This document shows, one piece after another, positions 17,359-26,504 of a stretch of 64,000 nucleotides of DNA. Within the stretch, counting starts at the first letter, position 1. Each line of letters begins with the position of its first letter. The translations under genes were made by a program, and so were the position numbers. A model generated the notes under the pieces. It did no database searches. It saw only the letters and a program-made list of their open reading frames with translations, and was not told where the DNA came from. Source of the DNA: Bacillota bacterium (GTDB lineage: Bacteria > Bacillota > Negativicutes > Sporomusales > CTSoil-080). Where the stretch lies: assembly GCA_017889635.1 (NCBI GenBank), contig JAGGAC010000006.1:1-64000 (forward strand). Direction: 5' to 3'.

Positions 17359-20300
17359 ATGCCGAAACAGGTAAAACGAGTTTTTGTAGAAAAGAAAAGC
17401 GGTTTCGATGTTGAAGCCAATGGCTTATATGCGGAATTTAGGCAGAATCTAGGGATAAAGGGTTTGACTGCGGTGCGGTTAATAAATCGCTACGATGTCG
17501 AGCTGGAGAGCGAAAGCGAGTATGTTTTAGCGCGAAATACTATTTTTGCTGAGCCAAATGTTGATGATGTTTATGATGAGGTTTTGCCTTCTTGCGCCGC
17601 TGGCCGTATTTTTGCTATGGAGTATTTGCCAGGACAATATGACCAGCGGGCTGATTCGGCTGCTCAGTGCATTCAGATGTTGACCCAAAAGGAACGGCCA
17701 GAGGTTGCTACCGCTAAGGTTGTTATTTTGCGCGGTGAAATTTCTGATGATGAGTTCGCAAAGATTAAAGGCTATTTGATTAATCCAGTAGAAAGCCGGG
17801 AAGCATCGCTTGCCAAGCCAACTACTTTAGATATGACAACAGAGCGTCCTCCTGATGTGGATATTATTGACGGATTTATCAGCAAATCACCGGCCGATTT
17901 AAGAGTTCTGCTTGAGAAAATGGGGCTGGCGATGAATGAGGAGGATCTCCGGTTTTGCCAGCAGTATTTTAAGGATAGCGAGAAACGTGATCCTACTATT
18001 ACTGAAATCAGGGTAATTGATACCTATTGGTCTGATCATTGCCGCCATACTACTTTCATGACCCAGGTCGAGAAAGTGGCTATCGAGGAAGGTCGATTTA
18101 CGCTTCCGTTACGTGAGGCATATGATGCGTATTTAGCCGCCAGGGATTATGTTTATGGTGATAAAAAAAAGCCTATCTGCCTAATGGATCTTGCTGTGAT
18201 GGGGATGAAGGAGCTAAAAAAGTGCGGCCTGCTAGATGATCTTGATGAATCGGATGAGATTAATGCCTGCAGTATTGTTGTATTGGCTGAGGTTGACGGC
18301 TATCCGCGATCCTTTGTCCGGGCGTTCTTATGTTTATCAAGCGATGCGTGTTACCGGTAGCGGCGATCCAAGGGCTAGGATGCAGGATACCTTATCAGGT
18401 AAATTGCCGCAACGAAAAATTACCACTTCAGCTGCGGCGGGATATAGTTCTTACGGCAATCAGATAGGACTAGCTACCGGGCAGGTTGTGGAAGTATATG
18501 ATCCGCTCTTCGTTGCCAAACGGATGGAGGTAGGCGCGGTAATTGGCGCTGCTCCAAGGGCTAATGTTGTTAGGAAGATTCCGGTAACTGGTGACGTTGT
18601 TTTGTTGGTTGGCGGGAGGACAGGCCGGGACGGTTGCGGAGGAGCTACTGGTTCATCTAAGGAGCATACTGAGGAATCGCTTTTAACCTGCGGTGCCGAG
18701 GTACAAAAAGGTAATCCTCCTACCGAGCGGAAGATTCAACGGTTGTTTCGGCGGCCTGAGGTCAGCAACTTGATAAAAAGGTGTAATGATTTCGGCGCAG
18801 GCGGCGTGTCGGTGGCTATCGGCGAGCTTACTGAAGGGCTGGTAATCGATTTGGATGCTGTGCCGAAGAAATACGAAGGGTTAGATGGGACGGAACTGGC
18901 TATTTCTGAGTCGCAGGAACGGATGGCAGTGGTAGTCGCGGCTGAAGATGCTTTGGTTTTTAGACAGTATGCTGCGGATGAAAATCTGGAAGTGACAACT
19001 GTGGCTAAGGTAACCAGTGACCGACGGTTGAAAATGATGTGGCGCGGCAGGCCGATTGTTGATCTTAGCCGCGATTTTTTGGATACTAATGGTGTTTGTC
19101 AGACTACCACGGTGGAAGTGACCGCGCCCAAGGAAGGCGAAAACTTTTTTGCGGCTGCAAGGTATAGCGATACTGAGCTTGGTGCAGCTTGGCTTGATAA
19201 TCTAGGTGATTTGAATGTTGCCAGTCAGAAGGGCTTGGTGGAGCGCTTCGACAGCACAATCGGTGCGGCAACGGTGTTAATGCCTTTTGGCGGAAAATAT
19301 CAGGCTACGCCAGCGGACGGTATGGTGGCAAAACTTCCGGTGCTGGGCGGAGATACTGTTACAGGTACGATTATGACTTATGGTTATAACCCTGAGATCG
19401 GTAAATGGAGTCCTTTTCATGGCGCACTGTACGCGGTGGTGGAAGCGGTGGCGAAGGTGGCGGCTATCGGCGGCGATTATCGCAAGATAAGACTGACGTT
19501 CCAGGAATACTTTGAGAAGCTGGGTAAGGAAGCTAGCCGCTGGGGTAAGCCGTTCAGTGCGCTTTTGGGGGCCTACCATGCTCAGAAAATGTTCGGTATT
19601 CCGGCGATCGGCGGTAAGGACAGCATGTCCGGAACTTTTATGGATTTATCGGTACCGCCGACTTTGGTAGCGTTCGCGGTAGCAACGGTGGATGTTCGGC
19701 AGGTTGTATCACAGGAATTTAAAGCTGCAGGCAGCAAGGTTGTATTGCTTCCGGTTACTCGTGATGACAATGAATTGCCTGATTTTGCGCTGATGGCGAA
19801 GAATTATGCTAAGCTTCATGAACTTATTTTGGGCGGCAAGGTGTTAGCTTCTTGTACAGTGAAAACCGGCGGCATCGCAGCGGCGGTCAGTAAAATGGCC
19901 TTCGGTAATCGCGTAGGTATGGCTTTCACTAAAAAGATGACGGCTGAAGAATTATTTAGACCAGATTATGGAGCGGTTATTTTGGAGTTGGCTGCGGGGT
20001 TAGATCTTGAAGCGGCATTTGACGGTGCAGTATATCATGAACTAGGATATACTCAGAAGCAGAGTACTATTAGTGTTAACGGTTTAGAAATTGATCTAGA
20101 GCAAGCTTTGGGTGCTTGGGAAGAACCGCTGGAAAGAATTTTTCCTACCAGCATGTTAACAGCAATTGATACAAAAGTGCCTACGGTAGAAGCTCGGCGG
20201 CGAAATCAGCATAAACCGCAAATTACTGTGGCTCGGCCTAGGGTTCTTATTCCGGTATTTCCTGGCACTAACTGCGAGTATGATGCCGCGCAGGCTTTTG

Positions 20301-21034
20301 ATAAAGCGGGCGGGATGGCTCAGACGCTGGTTGTCCGCAATTTGTCAGCCGCTGATGTTGAAGAATCAATTGCAGCAATGGTACGGCATATTGAGAAATC
20401 ACAGATAATTATGCTGCCGGGAGGGTTTAGTGCTGGTGACGAGCCGGATGGTTCCGGCAAGTTTATTGCCACGATGCTTCGCAATCCCCGGATAAAAGAA
20501 GCTATTACTGCTTTTTTGGAGAAACGTGACGGTCTGATGCTCGGGATATGCAATGGGTTTCAGGCGCTTATTAAACTGGGGTTGGTGCCGTATGGCAAGA
20601 TTATCGATGAGGTTACCCCGGATTGTCCTACCCTTACTTTTAACAGTATTGGACGTCATGTGTCTTTGATGGTAAGGACTAAAACTGTTTCGGTGCTATC
20701 ACCTTGGACTGCAAACCTTGAAGTAGGCGATATTCATACAATTGCAGTTTCTCATGGTGAGGGCCGATTCGTAGCCAGTGATGCGGAGATTGCCGCTTTG
20801 AGTGCTAACGGTCAGATTGCAATGCAATACGTTGATTTTGACGGCAAACCGTCTAACGATATCAGATTTAATCCCAACGGATCGATGGCCGCGGTTGAGG
20901 CTATTACCAGCCCTGATGGCCGGATATTGGGAAAAATGGGGCATTCGGAACGTATTGGAGCCAATGTGGTGGTTAATGTACCTGGAGAAAAGGATCAGAA
21001 GTTATTTGCTGCCGGAATTAAGTATTTTAGTTAA
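17359..21034 (+). pseudogene. purL: phosphoribosylformylglycinamidine synthase (PurL with fused PurQ), frame-disrupted
   Basis: This is a large single-chain FGAM synthase. The first frame (17359-18360) supplies the N-terminal and linker domains and DTYWSDHCRHTTF. The second frame, from about 18300 to 21034, supplies the ATP-binding lobes (VLLVGGRTGRDGCGGATGSS, GIPAIGGKDSMSGTF) and the C-terminal glutaminase with FPGTNCEYDAA, LPGGFSAGD, nucleophile GICNGFQA and SHGEGRF. At the join, SIVVLAEVDG should be followed by about 33 residues including the KNETHNHPTEIEPFGGA active-site block. Instead it passes directly, in a new frame, to AIRDPLSGRSYVYQAM. The gene has lost this block and its frame, so as written the fourth step of purine synthesis is disabled. 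An assembly error is a serious alternative. Confidence 0.9.
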
Positions 21035-21044
21035 TGCGACGATG

Positions 21045-21070
21045 AAACCCCCGCCAAATGGCGGGGGTTT
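21045..21070 (+). terminator. rho-independent terminator of purL
   Basis: AAACCCCCGCC pairs perfectly with GGCGGGGGTTT around the loop AAAT, with T residues following. Confidence 0.9.
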
Positions 21071-21194
21071 TGGTGTATAAAGTTGGATTAAGGCACATAT
21101 ACTTTGGGCAGTTTATAAGTGGGGGCTGAGGATGTGGATGCTCAGGACAAGTTGGTTGACGTTTACCAAAATAAACAGCTGGAGTTGAATTAGC

Positions 21195-21739
21195 GTGAAA
21201 TTGCTCTTACACCCACTTCCAGTAAGGTTTTTTCACTGGACAATGGTTGCCTCGGTGCTATCGCTGCTTTTAACCGGGCTTTTTTTAAGTAGTACGCCGG
21301 AGTGGCTTAGACTGCCGACACGTATTATGCGTCAGCTGCATGGGAGCTTTGGTATGGTGTTAATCGCTAATCTGGCGGGTCAGATATACTATTATGTGTA
21401 TACCGGAAAGTTTACGGAAGTTTTGCTTTTGCCGCGGGATATGGCCGTTATAACTTTGGGCAGAAGATGATATTTAGTGCCTGGGGTTTTGCGGTGGCGG
21501 TGGCCACAGTTACAGGCTGGGCAATGTTGGCGCCGAACGAAAGTGTTTTGTTGCAGCGCCTATTAGGCGGGCTGGTGACAATTAGAGTTATCCACTATTT
21601 TGTGGCGTGTTTTTTTCTGGCATCTATTCCGCTCCATTTATATTTGGTTTTTACTGAAGAACCGGCTAAGCTCCAGGCAATGTTTACCGGTTATGTCCAG
21701 AAGGAGCCTGTGCCAATTCGACAAGAGGAGAAATCCTAA
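21195..21739 (+). pseudogene. cytochrome b561-type membrane cytochrome, frame-disrupted
   Basis: The first frame (21195-21470) encodes helices 1-2 of a di-heme b-type cytochrome: HPLPVRFFHWTM, then RQLHGSFGMVL with the heme-ligand histidines, to LLPRDMA. From about 21449 another frame reads YNFGQKMIFSAWGF, then helix 3 and the ligands in IRVIHYFVACFFLASIPLHLYLVF, to the TAA at 21737-21739. In intact relatives (Ni/Fe-hydrogenase or thiosulfate/formate dehydrogenase cytochrome b subunits) about 20 residues lie between PRDM and Y-N-x-GQK. They are missing here and the frame changes. It would pass electrons between the quinone pool and a partner dehydrogenase; no partner is nearby. Its stop overlaps the convergent Mur ligase stop by two bases. 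Confidence 0.8.
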
Positions 21740-23235
21740 CAGTTAATAATGCGGGCTGTTTCTAATGGCGTTTGGTCAAAAGTCCTTTGGCGGTTAGTGT
21801 GAATAAGCTGTGACAGTATTTTATAGCCGTCATCCATTCCCTGGGCACCTAAAAGCGCAATAATGTCGCCGGGGTTTGCAGCATCAAGTGCCGATAGAAT
21901 GGCGCTTGATAAAGTATTGGTAAAAATATAGGGAGTATTTGAGTTTTCGAGTGTCGTCAGGAAGGCGCTTTTTTCGTCAGTTGTTACAGTATTGTTGAGG
22001 GAGGTAGCGCCTAGACTGGAAGTAATGATTAGTGAGAAGGATAGCTTTTGCCGCCAGTTGGCCATGGCTAGAGCATTGGCGGAGTTTATTGCCGCGCCGC
22101 GACACCCGCGTATGGCATTGACGACAATGAGATGACGGTGAGGAAAGGTGCAGAGAGTTTCAAAGATGGCATTTATACTGCCAGGGTTTAGGGCAGTATC
22201 GTCGAGGATTGTAATGTTGGCGTGATGGAAAATTTCCATGCGGCGGGGGACGGCAGAAAATGTGGACAGAGCTTTTGCCAGAATGGTGGGTGATACGCCA
22301 TGGAGCAGAGCTGCAGCTGCTGCTAGAGCTGCATTTTCAATGTTATGACGCCCTGGCAGCCGAAGTTGCAGCGAAATTATATCTGTCCGCTTTAGTTCGC
22401 TGGAGATATCTGGCAGAGGATTGGTCAGAGTAAGGGTAAATGAACTATTTGAATTATTAGTATTCAAGATTTTTATTGTTATATCGGCTTTGTCTTCTAA
22501 TGCCACTGTTATGAGTGGTCCAGAGTGCCGGGCAGCAATTGTACGGCAGTAATGATCGGCGTTGTTTATGATCAGGGGAACCTCTGAACCAAGTAGCGCT
22601 GGAAAGTTGCTTTTAGCAGCCAGGTAGGCGGGGAAGGTTCCGTGAAAGTCGAGATGATCGGTACTGACATTTGTCAGTATGCCGCAGGAAAAGCTGACGT
22701 TATGTACACGCTGCATTTCAATGCCCTGGGCCGATACTTCCATTACCGCATGACTTACTTTTTGTTGCCTCATTGCTGCAAGGTATTGTTGCAGAGTGGC
22801 CGCGTCAGGTGTGGTTAAGGTGCTTGGAAAGGAGACGTTACCAATGTTTATGGAGATTGTGCCGATAAGTCCGGTGGAGAATCCAGCTGTGCGAAAAATA
22901 TGATCTAGCATGAAGGCAACGGTGGTTTTACCATTGGTTCCGGTTATTCCAACTAGTGATAAATTACGGGAAGGGTGTTGATAAAAAACAGCGGCAAGCT
23001 CAGCCAGCGTTCTTCTGGCATTGGGCACGACTAGTACCGGAATTTCAAGGGGCGGCAAATTGTCCGGACAATCACTTACGATAGCCTGTGCTCCTTTTAG
23101 TGCGGCATCAGCGGCAAATCTGTTTCCATCAGTGGTTCGGCCGCGAATGGCGACAAATATATAGCCGGGGCCAATTTCTCGCGAGTTTGAGGTTACACCA
23201 GTTGCTTTTGCCAGCAGTTGATCCAGTATTTCCAC
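21736..23235 (-). CDS. MurE-like Mur ligase of unusual type
   Basis: The 499-residue protein has the three Mur ligase domains: N-terminal (TSNSREIGPGYIFVAIRG), ATPase with P-loop GITGTNGKTT and LTTPDA, EVSAQGIEM and NVSTDHLDFHG, and a C-terminal ligase domain with VPRRMEIFHH. It resembles UDP-MurNAc-tripeptide synthetase, but conserved MurE positions are changed. DYAHTPDA reads DDTALNPGS, and the DNPR motif that binds diaminopimelate is not present. It is probably a paralog with another substrate or role rather than the housekeeping MurE. It is divergent from vanW and spoIID-type genes, which also point to wall remodelling. Confidence 0.75.
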   Translation of the reverse strand: MEILDQLLAKATGVTSNSREIGPGYIFVAIRGRTTDGNRFAADAALKGAQAIVSDCPDNLPPLEIPVLVVPNARRTLAELAAVFYQHPSRNLSLVGITGTNGKTTVAFMLDHIFRTAGFSTGLIGTISINIGNVSFPSTLTTPDAATLQQYLAAMRQQKVSHAVMEVSAQGIEMQRVHNVSFSCGILTNVSTDHLDFHGTFPAYLAAKSNFPALLGSEVPLIINNADHYCRTIAARHSGPLITVALEDKADITIKILNTNNSNSSFTLTLTNPLPDISSELKRTDIISLQLRLPGRHNIENAALAAAAALLHGVSPTILAKALSTFSAVPRRMEIFHHANITILDDTALNPGSINAIFETLCTFPHRHLIVVNAIRGCRGAAINSANALAMANWRQKLSFSLIITSSLGATSLNNTVTTDEKSAFLTTLENSNTPYIFTNTLSSAILSALDAANPGDIIALLGAQGMDDGYKILSQLIHTNRQRTFDQTPLETARIINC

Positions 23236-23353
23236 AAGTTCACCTTCCTGTAAAAAGTTGCAGTTTATAATATGCTGATGCTTTAGGCAGGTGACTGAAA
23301 TGGCTGCAATTTTATAATACTAAACCATAGACTGCAGAGTCGGGGGGAGAAAA

Positions 23354-24172
23354 GTGAGAGCACTTGCAGCAAGTTTAGTGATTTTAACGCTGTTATTTCA
23401 AAATACTGGTTGCAGGAAGCAAGCGGCTGATCTATTAACCGTCAAAACTGCTCCAGGGGTAATTCTTGAAGGAGTAAACGTGGGCGAACTTCGGAAAGAT
23501 CAACTTGAAATAGTGGTTGGTGATTTAGCAGCCAGACAGAGGATTGTACCGCGAAATGCCGCGTTTGAGAGTGAACATGGCGAAATAGTACCGGAAGTTA
23601 TAGGGCGAGAAGTCGAACAGGTCGCGACAGTAAAGGCGGTGCTTTCGGCGCCGTCTGGTAGCTCTCTGACGGCATTATATACGGCAATAGAGCCGGATAT
23701 AACTAGGGATAAGCTTAATTCAGCTGTCAAATTAGCTGCTTATGGAACTGCTATTCTGGATAGAAATCCTGATCGTAGCGAGAATATCCGTTTGACAGCG
23801 GCACTTATCAATAATACAGTGTTAGAACCTGGTGGGGAATTTTCTTTTAACCGGCGTACTGGAGAACCGACAGTGGAGCGCGGGTTTCGTTATGCTATTG
23901 TTTTTAATAATGGACGCCAGGAGTTAGGCTTGGGCGGTGGTATGTGCCAAGTCTCTTCGACCTTATATAATGCTGCTATTCAGGCCGAGTTGTTGATTAC
24001 TGAACGTCATCAACATTCCCAGCCGGTTAGTTATGTGCCGGTTGGCTATGATGCTACAACTTATACTGATAAGGATCTGCGTTTTGTTAACAGTACTAGA
24101 CAGCTTGTTATGATCAAAGCCTTAATCAAGGGCGGAGAAGTATGGGTAGAGCTCTGGAAACTGCCTAGGTAG
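23354..24172 (+). CDS. VanW family protein
   Basis: The 272-residue protein has an N-terminal lipoprotein-type signal (LLFQNTGC, Cys near residue 20), a short linker domain (ILEGVNVGELRKDQLE), and the VanW domain: NTVLEPGGEFSFNRRTGEPTVERGF followed by LGLGGGMCQVSSTLYNAA. VanW proteins are cell-envelope proteins of unproven function, some linked to glycopeptide resistance. A GTG start with GGGGGGAG upstream is used. It precedes the SpoIID-domain gene by 50 bp and is probably co-transcribed with it. Confidence 0.85.
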   Translation: MRALAASLVILTLLFQNTGCRKQAADLLTVKTAPGVILEGVNVGELRKDQLEIVVGDLAARQRIVPRNAAFESEHGEIVPEVIGREVEQVATVKAVLSAPSGSSLTALYTAIEPDITRDKLNSAVKLAAYGTAILDRNPDRSENIRLTAALINNTVLEPGGEFSFNRRTGEPTVERGFRYAIVFNNGRQELGLGGGMCQVSSTLYNAAIQAELLITERHQHSQPVSYVPVGYDATTYTDKDLRFVNSTRQLVMIKALIKGGEVWVELWKLPR

Positions 24173-24222
24173 CTGAGAATAAAATTGGTTGGCTAGTCTA
24201 ATACTAGGAGTGAGGTGGGAGT

Positions 24223-25218
24223 GTGCGTAATAAATACAAGTTTTATATCGCCATCGTTGCTGCAAGTGTTCTAGTGATTACTACGGGAACATTTATGCTA
24301 CTACGTACTCCCGCCCCGAAACCTGCGCCATTACCAATTGAGATGGGGCCTCAGTCGATACCAGGGGTGCCACAGTTTAATACAGCGAAATATTCACATG
24401 AACCGGAAGTTGTGGTCTGGAGGGCAGACCAAGGAATTCGCGAACGGATGTTTTTGGAAAAATATCTGGAGGGCGTGGTGGCCAAGGAAATGCAGCCGAC
24501 TTGGCCGCTGGAAGCACTAAGAGCTCAGGCTATTGCTTCGCGGACACTTACTTTGAGCGCCATAGATGCGGGAACGATTCAGAAACTTTATGGTGCTGAT
24601 GTCAGCACAGCGAAAGAGGAATTGCAGGCTTATGCACCCGAAAAAGTAAATGATTCTGTTCGTGAGGCAATCCGGAGCACGCGAGGTGAAGTTCTCCTGT
24701 ATGCCGGCAGTTTAGTGAATGCCATTTATAGTGCCAGTAATGGCCAAATATCGGCTACTAAAGAGGAAAGTTTTCCGTTGGAAATATCTTATCAGACACC
24801 CTATTTTCAGCCGGTAGTTGATGATAGTTTTAGGTATACTCCGGCAGAAATTCAATCTTGGACGGTGAAAATTTCTGCCGCAGAAGTGGCTGACGCGATT
24901 GGCTATAGCGGTAATCCAGGTGATATTACAATTTTGGAGAAAGGTCCTTCCGGAAGAATTCTATATATTGGTGCTGGCGGCAAGAAGGTTTATGGCTCGG
25001 ATTTTCGCAAGCGAATAGGCTTTGATCGGTTGAAATCAACCCTTGTTACGGAAATGACTTATGATGGTAAATATTTTATATTTAAAGGCCTGGGATGGGG
25101 AAATGGTGTCGGATTATGCCAATGGGGAGCGTACGCTTATTCGCAGGATGGTCTTAAGGCCGAGGATATTTTAAAACACTACTATATTGGGGCAAATATA
25201 GTTAAGTTATGGGACTAA
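24223..25218 (+). CDS. SpoIID/LytB domain protein
   Basis: The 331-residue protein has one N-terminal membrane anchor (about residues 7-27), a proline-rich linker, and a SpoIID domain: YLEGVVAKEMQPTWPLEALRAQAIASRT, a YSASNGQISATKE active-site-like segment, and GWGNGVGLCQWGAYA near the end. SpoIID is a lytic transglycosylase that cuts peptidoglycan during engulfment in sporulation. Homologs of this length also act in vegetative wall turnover, and the usual spoIIQ neighbour is absent, so I do not give it the symbol. The start is a GTG with GAGGTGGGAG upstream. Confidence 0.85.
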   Translation: MRNKYKFYIAIVAASVLVITTGTFMLLRTPAPKPAPLPIEMGPQSIPGVPQFNTAKYSHEPEVVVWRADQGIRERMFLEKYLEGVVAKEMQPTWPLEALRAQAIASRTLTLSAIDAGTIQKLYGADVSTAKEELQAYAPEKVNDSVREAIRSTRGEVLLYAGSLVNAIYSASNGQISATKEESFPLEISYQTPYFQPVVDDSFRYTPAEIQSWTVKISAAEVADAIGYSGNPGDITILEKGPSGRILYIGAGGKKVYGSDFRKRIGFDRLKSTLVTEMTYDGKYFIFKGLGWGNGVGLCQWGAYAYSQDGLKAEDILKHYYIGANIVKLWD

Positions 25219-25329
25219 TTTATAAGATGACGGGCTAGTTTTGACGGACAATTGTATTTCTGTTATTTTCCAAGGGTGAATTTTGTTTTATATTGTTATA
25301 TGTAGGCTACTCTTACAAGGAGGAGCGTT

Positions 25330-25827
25330 ATGGAAGAAGATAGTAGGGAATATCCCCCGTGGCAATATTTATACCAGATTTCTCCCAACCCAGCATTAGC
25401 GTTCATACGTCAGGCGGTAGAGCGAAATAGGCAGGATCTTGAGGATGTACGAAATACACCTTTTCGTAAAAGTGTTGAAGCAGAAAAGGTTTTGGCCTAC
25501 GATATGACTCAATTCGGTTTTTGGCATTCGGTCACCAACCGAAAGTATCAGGCGCTGTTTCGGCAAGGGTTGAATTTTGAGGTGGATTTTTTCCATAGCG
25601 AATTAGAGATTGCGGTGGAAATAGAAAAAGGGGAAATAAGCAACATTTGGAAAAATGTTTGCAAATTTGCCGAGTCTCCAGTTATTCGCCATGGCGTTCT
25701 TTTAGTGCCTATTATTAGGCAGGGACAGAATACAAGCAGCGAATTCTATAAAAACACTATTAAAAGGTTGAAGCACATGAATAAAATTTTCTCGTTTGTT
25801 GATAGTTTCCTTGTAATCGGCTATTAG
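25330..25827 (+). CDS. orphan nuclease-like protein (possible PD-(D/E)xK fold)
   Basis: The 165-residue protein has no signal peptide or membrane segment. The central part reads FEVDFFHSELEIAVEIEKGEIS, then NIWKNVCKF and VLLVPII. The sequence of Asp, then hydrophobic-ExE-K, then a helix and a hydrophobic strand resembles the catalytic core of PD-(D/E)xK nucleases such as the BglII/BstYI group. This is pattern recognition, not a database match. No methyltransferase lies beside it, so it is not an obvious restriction system. A GGAGGAG ribosome binding site and TTGACG (25241-25246) with TATTTT (25264-25269) suggest its own transcription. Confidence 0.45.
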   Translation: MEEDSREYPPWQYLYQISPNPALAFIRQAVERNRQDLEDVRNTPFRKSVEAEKVLAYDMTQFGFWHSVTNRKYQALFRQGLNFEVDFFHSELEIAVEIEKGEISNIWKNVCKFAESPVIRHGVLLVPIIRQGQNTSSEFYKNTIKRLKHMNKIFSFVDSFLVIGY

Positions 25828-26024
25828 ACTGATTTGGTATAGCCAATTCGTCTAAATTCGCATATGCCAAGTCTGTAAGATTTGAGACTTTATTGCATAG
25901 AATAATAATGGAGAGGCAGTGGTTGCACGCTTCATCCGTAAAAGGCGCCGTTCGTCCTGATGGATGGGCGGCGTCATACTTATGGGGGCGTAAAAAAAAG
26001 CGCGAGACTGTATGGTGGTGGCTA

Positions 26025-26053
26025 TTGGCAATGCCGGGGAGTTAGGCTATAAT
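26025..26053 (+). promoter_or_regulatory. sigma-A promoter of DUF1934-argS-rpoE
   Basis: TTGGCA (26025-26030) and TATAAT (26048-26053) are spaced by exactly 17 bp and lie 28 bp before the DUF1934 ATG. Confidence 0.7.
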
Positions 26054-26080
26054 ATATGCATGTTGGCAAAGGAGCATTTA

Positions 26081-26503
26081 ATGGGTAAAGTCATAGTTAC
26101 AATAATAGGTACCCAGACCGACGCTAGCGGCGATGAGAATCGCCTTGAATTGGTCACTGCAGGCACCCGCCATGATAAAAACGGGATTAGCTATGTCACC
26201 TACCATGAGAGTGAGATTTCCGGTATGGAAGGGACTACGACATTGCTAAAAGTCTTCGGTGATCATTTTGCTTTGATCAGGAAGGGAGCCGTTGAACAAC
26301 ATTTGGAATTTTACCCTGACCGAAAATGTGATGGCCGGTATATTACAGCTTTTGGTGCTATGTCGCTTAGTGTATATACCAAGAGACTAGATATGGTGTC
26401 TAGCGGTAAGAATTTATCGCTGGATACCGCTTACGAGTTGGCAATCAATGATCAGTGGCAAAGTTCAAATACGTTATCGGTTAGTGTACTGGAGGAAGAA
26501 TGA
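26081..26503 (+). CDS. DUF1934 (YwiB-like) beta-barrel protein
   Basis: The 140-residue cytoplasmic protein fits DUF1934: VIVTIIGTQTDASGDENRLE, ISYVTYHESEISGMEGTTT, and a tail with YELAINDQ. The family has a calycin-like barrel and no known function. It stands immediately before argS, as ywiB does in Bacillus. The ATG at 26081 with AAAGGAG seven bases upstream is chosen over the longer frame from 26012, which would overlap the promoter. Confidence 0.85.
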   Translation: MGKVIVTIIGTQTDASGDENRLELVTAGTRHDKNGISYVTYHESEISGMEGTTTLLKVFGDHFALIRKGAVEQHLEFYPDRKCDGRYITAFGAMSLSVYTKRLDMVSSGKNLSLDTAYELAINDQWQSSNTLSVSVLEEE

Positions 26504-26504
26504 T

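Noticed and set aside
18236-18360. Programmed frameshift or separate overlapping PurL subunits
   Set aside because: The catalytic block between the two frames is absent, so no recoding event could restore a complete enzyme; the two ORFs also do not match the purS/purL/purQ division.
21467-21739. Independent 90-residue membrane protein starting at ATG 21467
   Set aside because: The frame is open upstream with YNFGQK, which is the middle of the cytochrome family, and the ATG lies inside that conserved stretch.
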